The notes under the pieces were generated by a model, which did no database searches, was not told the origin of the DNA, and saw only the letters and a list, made by a program, of their open reading frames with translations. The translations under genes and the position numbers were made by a program. Shown here piece by piece: positions 1 to 5,451 of a stretch of 5,451 nt of DNA. Source of the stretch: JBEGTT01 sp041179245 (lineage in GTDB: Bacteria; Pseudomonadota; Gammaproteobacteria; Burkholderiales; Rhodocyclaceae); contig JBEGTT010000015.1 of NCBI GenBank assembly GCA_041179245.1, positions 1 to 5,451 of the forward strand, written 5' to 3'. Within the stretch, counting starts at the first letter, position 1. Each line of letters starts with the position of its first letter.

Positions 1-51
1 AACAGCGGCTTCCTGAACCGGCGTAAGAGTTGGATCTGTAGCTTGCGTCAT
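1..51 (-). CDS. N-terminus of an unidentified protein, cut by the window edge
   Basis: An open frame begins just after proB and runs off the left end of the window. From the ATG at 51 it reads MTQATDPTLTPVQEAAV. A second in-frame ATG lies at 63, only six bases after the proB stop, and would add META. I prefer the start at 51 because a GGAAA sits about seven bases upstream of it, whereas the ATG at 63 has only an AT-rich stretch before it. The gap to proB is small and the strand is the same, so it is probably the last visible member of the obgE-proB transcript. The 17 to 21 residues carry no recognisable motif or signal peptide. Genes known to follow proB in related bacteria differ between lineages, so position does not identify it and I assign no function. 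Confidence 0.55.
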   Translation of the reverse strand, partial: MTQATDPTLTPVQEAAV

Positions 52-69
52 GGCAGTTTCCATCAAAAA

Positions 70-1200
70 TCAAATCAGAAGGATCAGGTTATCACGGTGA
101 ATCAATTCTTCTTCATCCACATAACCGAGCAGACTTTCAATATCTTGGCTTGGCATCCGAGCGATGCGGCGTGCTTCGCTACTGGCGTAATTAACCAATC
201 CTCGCGCAACTTCTTTACCGTCTGGTGACAGGCATGCCACGGCAGCACCCCGTTCAAATTCGCCCGTCACGGTGATGACCCCTATCGGTAGCAGGCTTTT
301 CCCTGCTTTAAGCGCTTCAATGGCGCCATTGTCGAGGTGGAGTTGCCCGGCGAGTTGCAGATGGTCGGCTAGCCATTGCTGGCGTGCGGTGAGGCGTGGT
401 GTGCTGGCCAGCAGCAGCGTGCCAACAGGTTCGCCGGCAGCGAGACGAATGATAGCGTCAGGGTTGTTAGCGCGGCCACTGGCGATGGCGGTATGTGCGC
501 CGCTACCTGCCGCACGTTTGGCCGCAATCACTTTGGTAATCATGCCGCCGGTGCCAATCCGTGTGCCGGCACCGCCGGCCATTTGTTCAAGTTCGGGAGT
601 GCCGGCTGCAGCTTCCTGAATCAGCGTGGCATTCGGGTCTTTACGCGGGTCAGCGGTGTATAGACCAGTTTGGTCGGTGAGGATAAACAGCGCGTCCGCG
701 TCGACTAAGTTGGCGACCAGCGCCCCTAAGGTGTCGTTGTCACCAAATTTGATTTCATCGGTGACCACGGTATCGTTTTCGTTAATGATCGGGACGACAC
801 CCAGCCCCATCAGCGTGGTTAAGGTTGAGCGGGCGTTGAGGTAACGAGTGCGGTCCGATAAATCGTCATGGGTCAGCAAAATCTGCGCGGTGAGCAAACC
901 GTGTTGCGCAAAGGCGGCGTCGTAAACCTGCGCCAAGCCCATTTGCCCAACGGCCGCAGCGGCTTGCAGTTCGGGCAGCGCCTTCGGACGTTTATCCCAG
1001 CCCAGTCTTTGCAAGCCACAAGCAATGGCGCCAGAAGAAACCATCAGCACTTCTTTGCCATCTGCCCGCAAAGCGGCAATTTGGCGTGCCCAATCTTGAA
1101 TCGCGGCAACGTCGAGACCGGTGCCATTGTTAGTGACCAGCGCAGAACCCACCTTGACGACAATCCGGCGGGCTTGAGCAAGGATATTTGGCGAGTTCAT
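70..1200 (-). CDS. proB: Glutamate 5-kinase (gamma-glutamyl kinase) with C-terminal PUA domain
   Basis: Cytoplasmic enzyme that phosphorylates L-glutamate with ATP to gamma-glutamyl phosphate, the first and feedback-controlled step of proline synthesis. The 376-residue product is close to the 367 of E. coli ProB. Residues about 10-262 form the amino-acid-kinase domain: the phosphate-binding VVKVGS with K16, SSGA at 55-58, the glutamate-site segment INEND at 139-143, FGDND at 152-156, TDQTGLYTADPR at 175-186, and GTGGM with K223. Residues about 275-360 fit the PUA domain typical of long-form ProB. The ATG at 1200 is nine bases past the obgE stop and has no Shine-Dalgarno sequence, which suggests translational coupling to obgE. 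No proA follows directly; the next frame starts within 20 bases and does not look like ProA. All expected active-site motifs are present and I see no damage. Confidence 0.97.
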   Translation of the reverse strand: MNSPNILAQARRIVVKVGSALVTNNGTGLDVAAIQDWARQIAALRADGKEVLMVSSGAIACGLQRLGWDKRPKALPELQAAAAVGQMGLAQVYDAAFAQHGLLTAQILLTHDDLSDRTRYLNARSTLTTLMGLGVVPIINENDTVVTDEIKFGDNDTLGALVANLVDADALFILTDQTGLYTADPRKDPNATLIQEAAAGTPELEQMAGGAGTRIGTGGMITKVIAAKRAAGSGAHTAIASGRANNPDAIIRLAAGEPVGTLLLASTPRLTARQQWLADHLQLAGQLHLDNGAIEALKAGKSLLPIGVITVTGEFERGAAVACLSPDGKEVARGLVNYASSEARRIARMPSQDIESLLGYVDEEELIHRDNLILLI

Positions 1201-1209
1201 AGGGAATGA

Positions 1210-2385
1210 TTAGTCGCGAACGTAGATGACTTCGACTTCGCTATCGTCAAAATCGTCGTCATCCAGATCGTCCTCATCTTCACCGCTTTCAGTACCCTCT
1301 TCAACGGTGAGTTCGGGTACATAAGGGATTTCAACTTCCATTTCTTCAGCCGTTGGAACCGCTGGAATTGTCTGGAGCGCTTCTTCGATTCGGTAGACCA
1401 GATCCCGCGTGCCTGTGCTGCTGATGGCGCTAATTTGGAAACAAGGGCCGTCGTAACCGCTGACTGCTCGGTAAGCCGTAAGGAAGGCTTCGACACGTTC
1501 CGCACGATCTTCTTCAGGGATTAAATCAAGCTTATTCAACACCAGCCAACGGGGTTTTTCGCCCAAGCGTTTGCTGTGTTTGACTAATTCAGCAACGATA
1601 GCTACGGCTTCCTGAACCGGGTCGGTGTCGGGATTGAATGGGGCCAAATCAACGAGATGCAACAGTAAGCGGGTCCGTTGCAAATGCTTCAGGAAGCGCA
1701 CGCCTAAACCAGCGCCGTCGGCAGCGCCTTCAATCAGACCGGGAACGTCAGCGACCACAAAACTTCGATTGTCATCCACCCGCACCACGCCAAGATTGGG
1801 GTGCAAGGTAGTGAATGGGTAATCAGCAACTTTTGGCTTGGCGGCAGAAATAGCGCGAATCAACGTGCTTTTGCCAGCATTCGGATAACCTAATAAACCA
1901 ACGTCGGCAAGTACGCGTAGTTCCATTTTTAGATCTAGCTCTTTGCCTTCTTCGCCCCTAGTACATTTGCGAGGGGAACGATTCACGCTGGATTTGAAGT
2001 GGATGTTGCCGAGGCCGCCTTTGCCGCCTTGGGCAATAAGCACTTTTTTCCCATCTTCAGATAGATCGGCAATGACTTCGTTGGTATTCAAATCAGAAAT
2101 AACCGTACCCACGGGCATGCGCAACGTGATGTCAGTACCGGCGGCTCCGTAACAATCGGCGCCACGGCCGTTTTCGCCGCGCTGACCAATAAATTTGCGG
2201 GTATAGCGATAGTCAACCAAGGTATTGATGTTGCGATCGCCCACTGCCCAAACGCTGCCACCTTTGCCGCCATCACCACCGTCGGGGCCACCCATCGGAA
2301 TATATTTTTCACGTCGGAAAGTAGCGACGCCATTGCCGCCATCGCCGGCCTTAACGTAGATTTTTGCTTCATCAATAAACTTCAT
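1210..2385 (-). CDS. obgE: Obg-family GTPase ObgE/CgtA
   Basis: Conserved GTPase that binds the 50S subunit and acts in its late assembly, with links to the stringent response. The 391-residue protein has the full Obg layout. Residues 1-158 are the glycine-rich Obg fold, with repeated GG-containing motifs such as GDGGNG (14-19) and GGPDGGDGGKGG (32-43). The G domain follows, with G1 GYPNAGKST (166-174), switch I around DYPFTTL (188-194), G3 DVPG (213-216), G4 NKLD (284-287) and G5 SAIS (319-322). From about residue 345 the tail is very acidic, with an almost unbroken D/E run near 368-383, ending VEVIYVRD. The first residues, MKFIDEAKIYVKAGDGGNG, match the family start, so the ATG at 2385 is secure although its ribosome-binding site (GCGAG, six bases off) is modest. 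It lies downstream of rplU-rpmA, as in many bacteria, but is separated from them by a terminator. Confidence 0.98.
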   Translation of the reverse strand: MKFIDEAKIYVKAGDGGNGVATFRREKYIPMGGPDGGDGGKGGSVWAVGDRNINTLVDYRYTRKFIGQRGENGRGADCYGAAGTDITLRMPVGTVISDLNTNEVIADLSEDGKKVLIAQGGKGGLGNIHFKSSVNRSPRKCTRGEEGKELDLKMELRVLADVGLLGYPNAGKSTLIRAISAAKPKVADYPFTTLHPNLGVVRVDDNRSFVVADVPGLIEGAADGAGLGVRFLKHLQRTRLLLHLVDLAPFNPDTDPVQEAVAIVAELVKHSKRLGEKPRWLVLNKLDLIPEEDRAERVEAFLTAYRAVSGYDGPCFQISAISSTGTRDLVYRIEEALQTIPAVPTAEEMEVEIPYVPELTVEEGTESGEDEDDLDDDDFDDSEVEVIYVRD

Positions 2386-2417
2386 GTGAACTCGCTTTCT
2401 TCCCGATGCTACAAACT

Positions 2418-2446
2418 AAAAAGCCCTATCCGGCGGATAGGGCTTT
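2418..2446 (-). terminator. Intrinsic terminator between rpmA and obgE
   Basis: On the minus strand AAAGCCCTATC (2446-2436) pairs perfectly with GATAGGGCTTT (2430-2420), giving an 11-bp stem. A further C-G pair closes a tight GCC loop. The RNA continues as TTTTTAGTTTG, of which the first three T belong to the stem. It begins 18 bases after the rpmA stop and ends 32 bases before the obgE start. On the plus strand the stem is followed by only three T and then mixed sequence, so it should act mainly on minus-strand transcripts. The U-tract is short and interrupted, so termination may be partial, leaving read-through to supply obgE and proB. Confidence 0.85.
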
Positions 2447-2464
2447 GAGTTCCGCCGATCTGAA

Positions 2465-2728
2465 TTACTCAGCAGCAGGAACGATACTGATTGTGCGACG
2501 CTGTTTTGGTCCCTTCAGCGCGAACTGAACAGTGCCATTGGTCAAAGCAAATAGGGTGTGGTCTTTGCCACAGCCTACGCCCTCACCTGGGTGGAATTCA
2601 GTGCCGCGTTGGCGAACGATAATGTTGCCAGCCAGTACAAATTGACCACCGTAGCGCTTGACGCCAAGTCGTTTGGATTCTGAGTCGCGGCCGTTACGTG
2701 AACTACCGCCAGCTTTTTTGTGTGCCAT
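2465..2728 (-). CDS. rpmA: 50S ribosomal protein L27
   Basis: Ribosomal protein bL27 of the large subunit; its flexible N-terminal tail reaches toward the peptidyl transferase centre and helps place tRNA. The 87-residue sequence is full length and starts with the family hallmark MAHKKAGGSSRNGRDSESKRL, followed by GVKRYGGQ, GNIIVRQRGTEFHPG (about 34-48) and the G-x-D-x-T-L-F-A segment near 54-62. The start follows AGGAG with good spacing, and the tail begins directly with MAHKK, so there is no cleavable N-terminal extension of the kind known in Firmicutes. It lies 32 bases downstream of rplU on the same strand, and an intrinsic terminator follows its stop, so rplU-rpmA can be made as a two-gene transcript. 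Confidence 0.98.
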   Translation of the reverse strand: MAHKKAGGSSRNGRDSESKRLGVKRYGGQFVLAGNIIVRQRGTEFHPGEGVGCGKDHTLFALTNGTVQFALKGPKQRRTISIVPAAE

Positions 2729-2760
2729 TTATTAGCTCCTAAAAGAGTGCTATGCCGAAA

Positions 2761-3072
2761 TTAAGCTGCGATCGCTTCGATGCGCAGTTCGGTATAGTTT
2801 TGACGGTGGCCTTGATGCTTTTGGTAATGCTTACGGCGACGCATCTTGAAAATTTTGACCTTGTCATGACGACCGTGAGAAATCACGACTGCCTTTACTG
2901 AGGCTCCTGCAACTAACGGAGCGCCGACTTTCACTGATTCACCTTCGCCTACCATGAGGACCTGATCAATTGTGATTTCTGCGCCAACGTCTGCCGGTAT
3001 CTGTTCTACTTTAAGTTTTTGGCCAGCGGAAACACGATACTGTTTACCACCGGTTTTTATGACCGCGTACAT
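2761..3072 (-). CDS. rplU: 50S ribosomal protein L21
   Basis: Ribosomal protein bL21, an rRNA-binding protein of the large subunit. The 103-residue product begins MYAVIKTGGKQYRV, the conserved N-terminus, and carries the family signature near the C-terminus: KIFKMRRRKHYQKHQGHRQ at about 73-91, then NYTELRI. Length equals the usual 103 or so. The frame can be extended four codons to a TTG at 3084, but the ATG at 3072 is the right start: a GGAG lies six bases before it, and L21 proteins begin at this MYAV. It is the first gene after a near-consensus promoter, and it and rpmA are followed by a terminator. Confidence 0.98.
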   Translation of the reverse strand: MYAVIKTGGKQYRVSAGQKLKVEQIPADVGAEITIDQVLMVGEGESVKVGAPLVAGASVKAVVISHGRHDKVKIFKMRRRKHYQKHQGHRQNYTELRIEAIAA

Positions 3073-3078
3073 GTTGAA

Positions 3079-3082
3079 CTCC
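3079..3082 (-). promoter_or_regulatory. Ribosome-binding site that fixes the rplU start
   Basis: GGAG on the minus strand, six bases ahead of the ATG at 3072. It lies inside the four-codon extension to the upstream TTG, so it supports translation from the ATG and argues against the longer form. Confidence 0.85.
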
Positions 3083-3090
3083 AAGAAATA

Positions 3091-3102
3091 GGGGCAAGCC
3101 CC
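3091..3102 (-). other. Small hairpin in the rplU 5' leader
   Basis: On the minus strand GGGG-CTTG-CCCC can fold into a four-pair, all-GC stem. It sits in the predicted leader of about 43 bases, ending 8 bases before the GGAG ribosome-binding site. It is too short and lacks a T-run to be a terminator. It could affect message stability or translation of rplU, but it may also be chance. I see no resemblance that would let me name it as a known ribosomal-protein leader. Confidence 0.35.
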
Positions 3103-3120
3103 CGGTAAAATGAGTCGCGC

Positions 3121-3148
3121 ATTATACGTAAATTTCTATTTGCGTCAA
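3121..3148 (-). promoter_or_regulatory. Strong sigma-70 type promoter of rplU-rpmA
   Basis: On the minus strand TTGACG (3148-3143) is followed by a 16-base spacer and a perfect TATAAT (3126-3121). Transcription should start near 3115, giving a leader of about 43 bases. The bases between the -10 box and the likely start are GC-rich (GCGCG), the kind of discriminator that makes ribosomal promoters sensitive to ppGpp; that regulatory reading is an inference from known promoters. Upstream, two CTAAAAA copies 12 bases apart (3161-3179) could act as an UP element. The -35 box lies 34 bases beyond the ilvD stop, so rplU does not depend on ilvD transcription. Confidence 0.9.
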
Positions 3149-3160
3149 TAAGTTGCGCGA

Positions 3161-3179
3161 TTTTTAGGTCCGTTTTTAG
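3161..3179 (-). repeat. Two A-tract repeats upstream of the rplU promoter
   Basis: CTAAAAA occurs twice on the minus strand (3179-3173 and 3167-3161), 12 bases apart and so roughly on one helical face. Relative to the predicted rplU start they cover about -46 to -64, which overlaps the region where UP elements contact the alpha subunit of RNA polymerase. The whole stretch lies between the ilvD stop and the rplU -35 box. No terminator hairpin for ilvD is visible here. Confidence 0.4.
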
Positions 3180-3182
3180 CCG

Positions 3183-5042
3183 TTAGGAAACCTTTTTTAC
3201 TTGGCTAAGATCACGCACCGCACCGCGGTCAGCGGAGGTGGCGAACAGTGCATAGGCTTGGAGTGCCTTGGAGATAACGCGTTTGCGATCTTTAATGGGT
3301 TTCCATGCAGCGTCACCTTTGGCTTCCATGACGGCGCGGCGGGAGACTAAATCGCCCTCGGAAATCATCAACTGAATGCTGCGATTTGGGATGTCGATTT
3401 CGATCGTATCCCCCTCTTCAACAAGACCAATCGCACCACCATTGGCGGCTTCGGGTGAGGCGTGGCCGATGGATAGGCCGGAGGTGCCACCTGAAAAACG
3501 CCCATCGGTGAGTAGCGCGCAGGCTTTGCCTAGGCCCATCGACTTGAGATAACTGGTGGGGTAAAGCATTTCTTGCATACCTGGGCCGCCTTGTGGACCT
3601 TCATAGCGAATAACCACGACGTCACCTTCGACAATGTGGTTGCCCAAAATGGCTTCAACGGCATCATCTTGGCTTTCGAAGACGCGAGCCTTGCCGGTGA
3701 ATTTAAGTATGGAGTCATCGACACCAGCAGTTTTGACGATGCAGCCCTTTTCGGCGATGTTGCCGTAAAGCACGGCCAATCCACCATCGGTACTGTAAGC
3801 GTGGGAGATGTTCCGAATACAGCCGTGGCTGCGATCAATATCCAAGGACGGATAACGGTTGCTTTGACTAAAGGCCGTTTGCGTCGGAACACCGCCGGGT
3901 GCCGCACGGTAGTAGTCCAGAATTTGATTGCTGGCTGCGCGCTGGACGTTATAGGTATCGAGTGCTTCGCCCAATGTATGGCAGTGCACCGTGTGGGTGT
4001 CGCGGTGGATCAGGCCACCTTTAGACAACTCAATGAGGATGGACATGATGCCGCCGGCGCGATGGACGTCTTCAATATGGTACTGCTGCGTGGCGGGTGC
4101 AACCTTGCACAGGCAAGGGGTTTTGCGGGAAATACGGTCAATGTCAGCCATCGTGAAGTTCACGCCGGCCTCTTGGGCGGTGGCCAGTAAATGAAGCACC
4201 GTATTGGTCGAACCACCCATCGCTACATCCAAGGTGATGGCGTTTTCAAAGGCTTGGAAATTGGCAATGCTACGGGGAAGCACGCTGGCGTCGTCTTGTT
4301 CGTACCAACGTTCAGCTAAACGCACGATACGGCGACCCGCTTCGAGGAACAGTCCTTTACGGTCAGCGTGAGTGGCGACCAGTGTTCCGTTACCAGGGAG
4401 GGATAGGCCCAGTGCTTCGGTCAAACAGTTCATCGAGTTAGCGGTAAACATGCCTGAACAAGAACCGCAGGTCGGACAGGCGGAGCGCTCAAATTGGTCA
4501 ACTTCGGCGTCAGAAACGTTCTTGTCGCCGGCTTTGATCATGGCGTCAATCAAGTCAACCTTGATGGTTTGTGTACCAAGTTGAACCTTGCCTGCTTCCA
4601 TTGGCCCGCCAGAAACAAAAATGGCTGGAATGTTCAGGCGCATTGCAGCCATCAACATCCCCGGGGTGATTTTGTCGCAGTTCGAAATGCAGACCATCGC
4701 ATCCGCGCAATGGGCATTGACCATGTATTCCACAGAGTCAGCAATCAAGTCACGGCTAGGTAGGCTGTACAACATGCCATCGTGGCCCATCGCAATGCCG
4801 TCATCAATGGCGATGGTGTTGAATTCTTTGGCGACACCGCCAGCCGCCTCGATCTCACGCGCGACCAGTTGCCCCATATCCTTCAGGTGGACGTGGCCCG
4901 GAACAAATTGGGTAAAGGAATTAACCACGGCAATAATGGGTTTGCCGAAGTCGCCGTCTTTCATGCCAGTGGCGCGCCAAAGTGAGCGAGCGCCCGCCAT
5001 GTTGCGGCCGTGGGTGGAAGTGTGGGAACGATATTGGGGCAT
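3183..5042 (-). CDS. ilvD: Dihydroxy-acid dehydratase
   Basis: Iron-sulfur enzyme that dehydrates 2,3-dihydroxy-3-methylbutanoate and its methylpentanoate homologue to the 2-keto acids that precede valine, leucine and isoleucine; cytoplasmic. The 619 residues match the long E. coli form (616). Seen in order: NSFTQFVPGHVHL (41-53), the metal-site DDGIAMGHDGM (80-90), the first family signature CDKITPGMLMA starting at C122, ACPTCGSCSGMFTANSM (188-204) with C189, C192 and C195, NAITLDVAMGGSTNTVLHL (267-285), and the second signature LLTDGRFSGGTSG (510-522). C122 and C195 are the expected cluster ligands; D123-K124 are the expected metal-binding region, by family knowledge. The start MPQYRSHTSTHGRNMAGAR fits the family, and a GGAG lies six bases ahead of the ATG. 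The predicted leader is only about 20-25 bases, too short for a leader-peptide attenuator. No intrinsic terminator is visible after the stop. Confidence 0.98.
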   Translation of the reverse strand: MPQYRSHTSTHGRNMAGARSLWRATGMKDGDFGKPIIAVVNSFTQFVPGHVHLKDMGQLVAREIEAAGGVAKEFNTIAIDDGIAMGHDGMLYSLPSRDLIADSVEYMVNAHCADAMVCISNCDKITPGMLMAAMRLNIPAIFVSGGPMEAGKVQLGTQTIKVDLIDAMIKAGDKNVSDAEVDQFERSACPTCGSCSGMFTANSMNCLTEALGLSLPGNGTLVATHADRKGLFLEAGRRIVRLAERWYEQDDASVLPRSIANFQAFENAITLDVAMGGSTNTVLHLLATAQEAGVNFTMADIDRISRKTPCLCKVAPATQQYHIEDVHRAGGIMSILIELSKGGLIHRDTHTVHCHTLGEALDTYNVQRAASNQILDYYRAAPGGVPTQTAFSQSNRYPSLDIDRSHGCIRNISHAYSTDGGLAVLYGNIAEKGCIVKTAGVDDSILKFTGKARVFESQDDAVEAILGNHIVEGDVVVIRYEGPQGGPGMQEMLYPTSYLKSMGLGKACALLTDGRFSGGTSGLSIGHASPEAANGGAIGLVEEGDTIEIDIPNRSIQLMISEGDLVSRRAVMEAKGDAAWKPIKDRKRVISKALQAYALFATSADRGAVRDLSQVKKVS

Positions 5043-5071
5043 GGGAATCTCCGTGTTTCATCGGGGCGGGA

Positions 5072-5077
5072 ACTATA
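5072..5077 (-). promoter_or_regulatory. Candidate -10 box for ilvD
   Basis: TATAGT on the minus strand differs from the consensus at one base. It would start transcription at about 5062-5067 and leave a leader of 20-25 bases containing the GGAG ribosome-binding site (5052-5049). No good -35 hexamer lies at the proper distance: the best is TAGAAT at 5099-5094 with a 16-base spacer, three of six matches. The box overlaps the lgt -10 box on the other strand. Confidence 0.5.
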
Positions 5078-5079
5078 AT
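5074..5079 (+). promoter_or_regulatory. Candidate -10 box for lgt
   Basis: A perfect TATAAT on the plus strand, followed at a suitable distance by possible start sites near 5084-5086. This would give a leader of about 36-38 bases before the lgt ATG. The -35 region (about 5050-5057, reading TCCGTGTT) does not resemble TTGACA and there is no TG extension, so the promoter is probably weak or needs an activator. Confidence 0.5.
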
Positions 5080-5121
5080 CGCCGAATTCCAGAATTCTAG
5101 CCCAGCTTGCCACACTCTCCC

Positions 5122-5451
5122 ATGCTCATTCATCCCCAGTTTGATCCCATTGCAATTTCCGTTGGCCCGCTAGCGATCCGCTGGTATGGCCTGATGTATT
5201 TGCTGGCCTTTGTTCAATTTTCTTTGCTGGCGCGGCGCCGAATGGCGACACGGCAAGCGGCGGGGTTGCCGACGTGGTCACTGGAGCAACTTGATGATCT
5301 GCTGTTTTACGGCGTTCTGGGGGTAGTGCTGGGAGGTCGTTTTGGCCAAATTCTGTTTTACGAACCCGCGTATTACTTAGCGAATCCTTTAGAAATGTTG
5401 ATGGTTTGGCATGGTGGCATGAGCTTCCATGGTGGATTTCTAGGCGTATTG
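5122..5451 (+). CDS. lgt: Prolipoprotein diacylglyceryl transferase, N-terminal 110 residues
   Basis: Inner-membrane enzyme that moves the diacylglyceryl group of phosphatidylglycerol to the lipobox cysteine of prolipoproteins, the first step of lipoprotein maturation. The frame starts MLIHPQFDPIAISVGPLAIRW and is open to the window end. Seen: WYGLMYL with Y22, equivalent to E. coli Y26; a hydrophobic segment at about 12-36; a second at about 60-80 holding LGGRFGQILFY; and VWHGGMSFHGGFLGVL (95-110), which contains the essential histidine as H103, the same number as in E. coli. E. coli has Y76 where this protein has Q76. The catalytic arginines and the remaining membrane segments lie beyond the edge. 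The ATG at 5122 fits the conserved N-terminus; an in-frame TAG at 5098 limits any extension to a TTG at 5107. No Shine-Dalgarno sequence precedes it (TTGCCACACTCTCCC). Confidence 0.97.
   Translation, partial: MLIHPQFDPIAISVGPLAIRWYGLMYLLAFVQFSLLARRRMATRQAAGLPTWSLEQLDDLLFYGVLGVVLGGRFGQILFYEPAYYLANPLEMLMVWHGGMSFHGGFLGVL

Noticed and set aside
1219..1350. Acidic low-complexity tail of Obg as a possible frameshift or foreign insertion
   Set aside because: Acidic C-terminal tails are common in proteobacterial Obg, and the frame stays open to the typical VEVIYVRD end.
1605..1620. A 16-base sequence (CGGCTTCCTGAACCGG) also present at 6-21
   Set aside because: Both copies encode P-V-Q-E-A on the minus strand, in Obg (residues 256-260) and in the partial gene at the left end. 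The match stops at the shared residues and looks like coincidence of codon choice, not a mobile repeat.
3149..3182. Possible terminator after ilvD
   Set aside because: There are T-runs on the plus strand (A-runs in the ilvD transcript), but no stem of useful length precedes a T-run in the minus-strand direction.
3573..4190. Plus-strand open frame of 205 codons opposite ilvD
   Set aside because: It lies wholly inside ilvD, which is intact with every family motif. The translation resembles no protein family I know and is explained as an antisense shadow of a biased coding frame.
4588..5100. Plus-strand open frame of 170 codons over the 5' part of ilvD and the intergenic region
   Set aside because: It is antisense to the conserved ilvD N-terminus, its product has no recognisable motif, and it runs through the intergenic region to stop just before lgt. 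No promoter or ribosome-binding site supports it.
1..5451. Novel defence, mobile or CRISPR-type system
   Set aside because: Nearly every base belongs to a recognised core gene or a short regulatory gap. There are no direct-repeat arrays, integrase or transposase motifs, tRNA genes or abrupt shifts in composition.

Overview
This is an ordinary housekeeping region of a proteobacterial chromosome, probably from a betaproteobacterium. That placement rests on three things: the order rplU-rpmA-obgE-proB, the E. coli-like long form of IlvD, and an Obg protein with an acidic tail ending in VEVIYVRD. G+C looks a little over half by eye. I cannot name the genus from the sequence alone.

Layout: almost everything reads on the minus strand, so from the right it runs ilvD (dihydroxy-acid dehydratase), then a strong promoter, rplU (L21), rpmA (L27), an intrinsic terminator, obgE (ribosome-assembly GTPase), proB (glutamate 5-kinase) and the first codons of an unrecognised gene that leaves the window at position 1. 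At the right end lgt (prolipoprotein diacylglyceryl transferase) reads the other way, divergently from ilvD, and is cut by the window edge after 110 codons. No intergenic gap exceeds 100 bases.

How the parts fit: rplU and rpmA encode two 50S ribosomal proteins and obgE a GTPase that acts in 50S maturation, so they form a functional unit. proB follows obgE by 9 bases without a visible ribosome-binding site and is probably translationally coupled. The terminator after rpmA probably lets the ribosomal protein genes be expressed more strongly than obgE-proB. ilvD (branched-chain amino acid synthesis) and lgt (lipoprotein maturation) are functionally unrelated and share a 79-base divergent intergenic region whose two candidate -10 boxes overlap on opposite strands.

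I found no mobile element, CRISPR array, tRNA, rRNA, toxin-antitoxin pair, phage gene or defence system, and nothing that looks like a new biological system. The points worth checking are regulatory: the symmetric -10 region between ilvD and lgt, the terminator inside the rplU-rpmA-obgE-proB cluster, and the very strong rplU promoter with A-tracts upstream.
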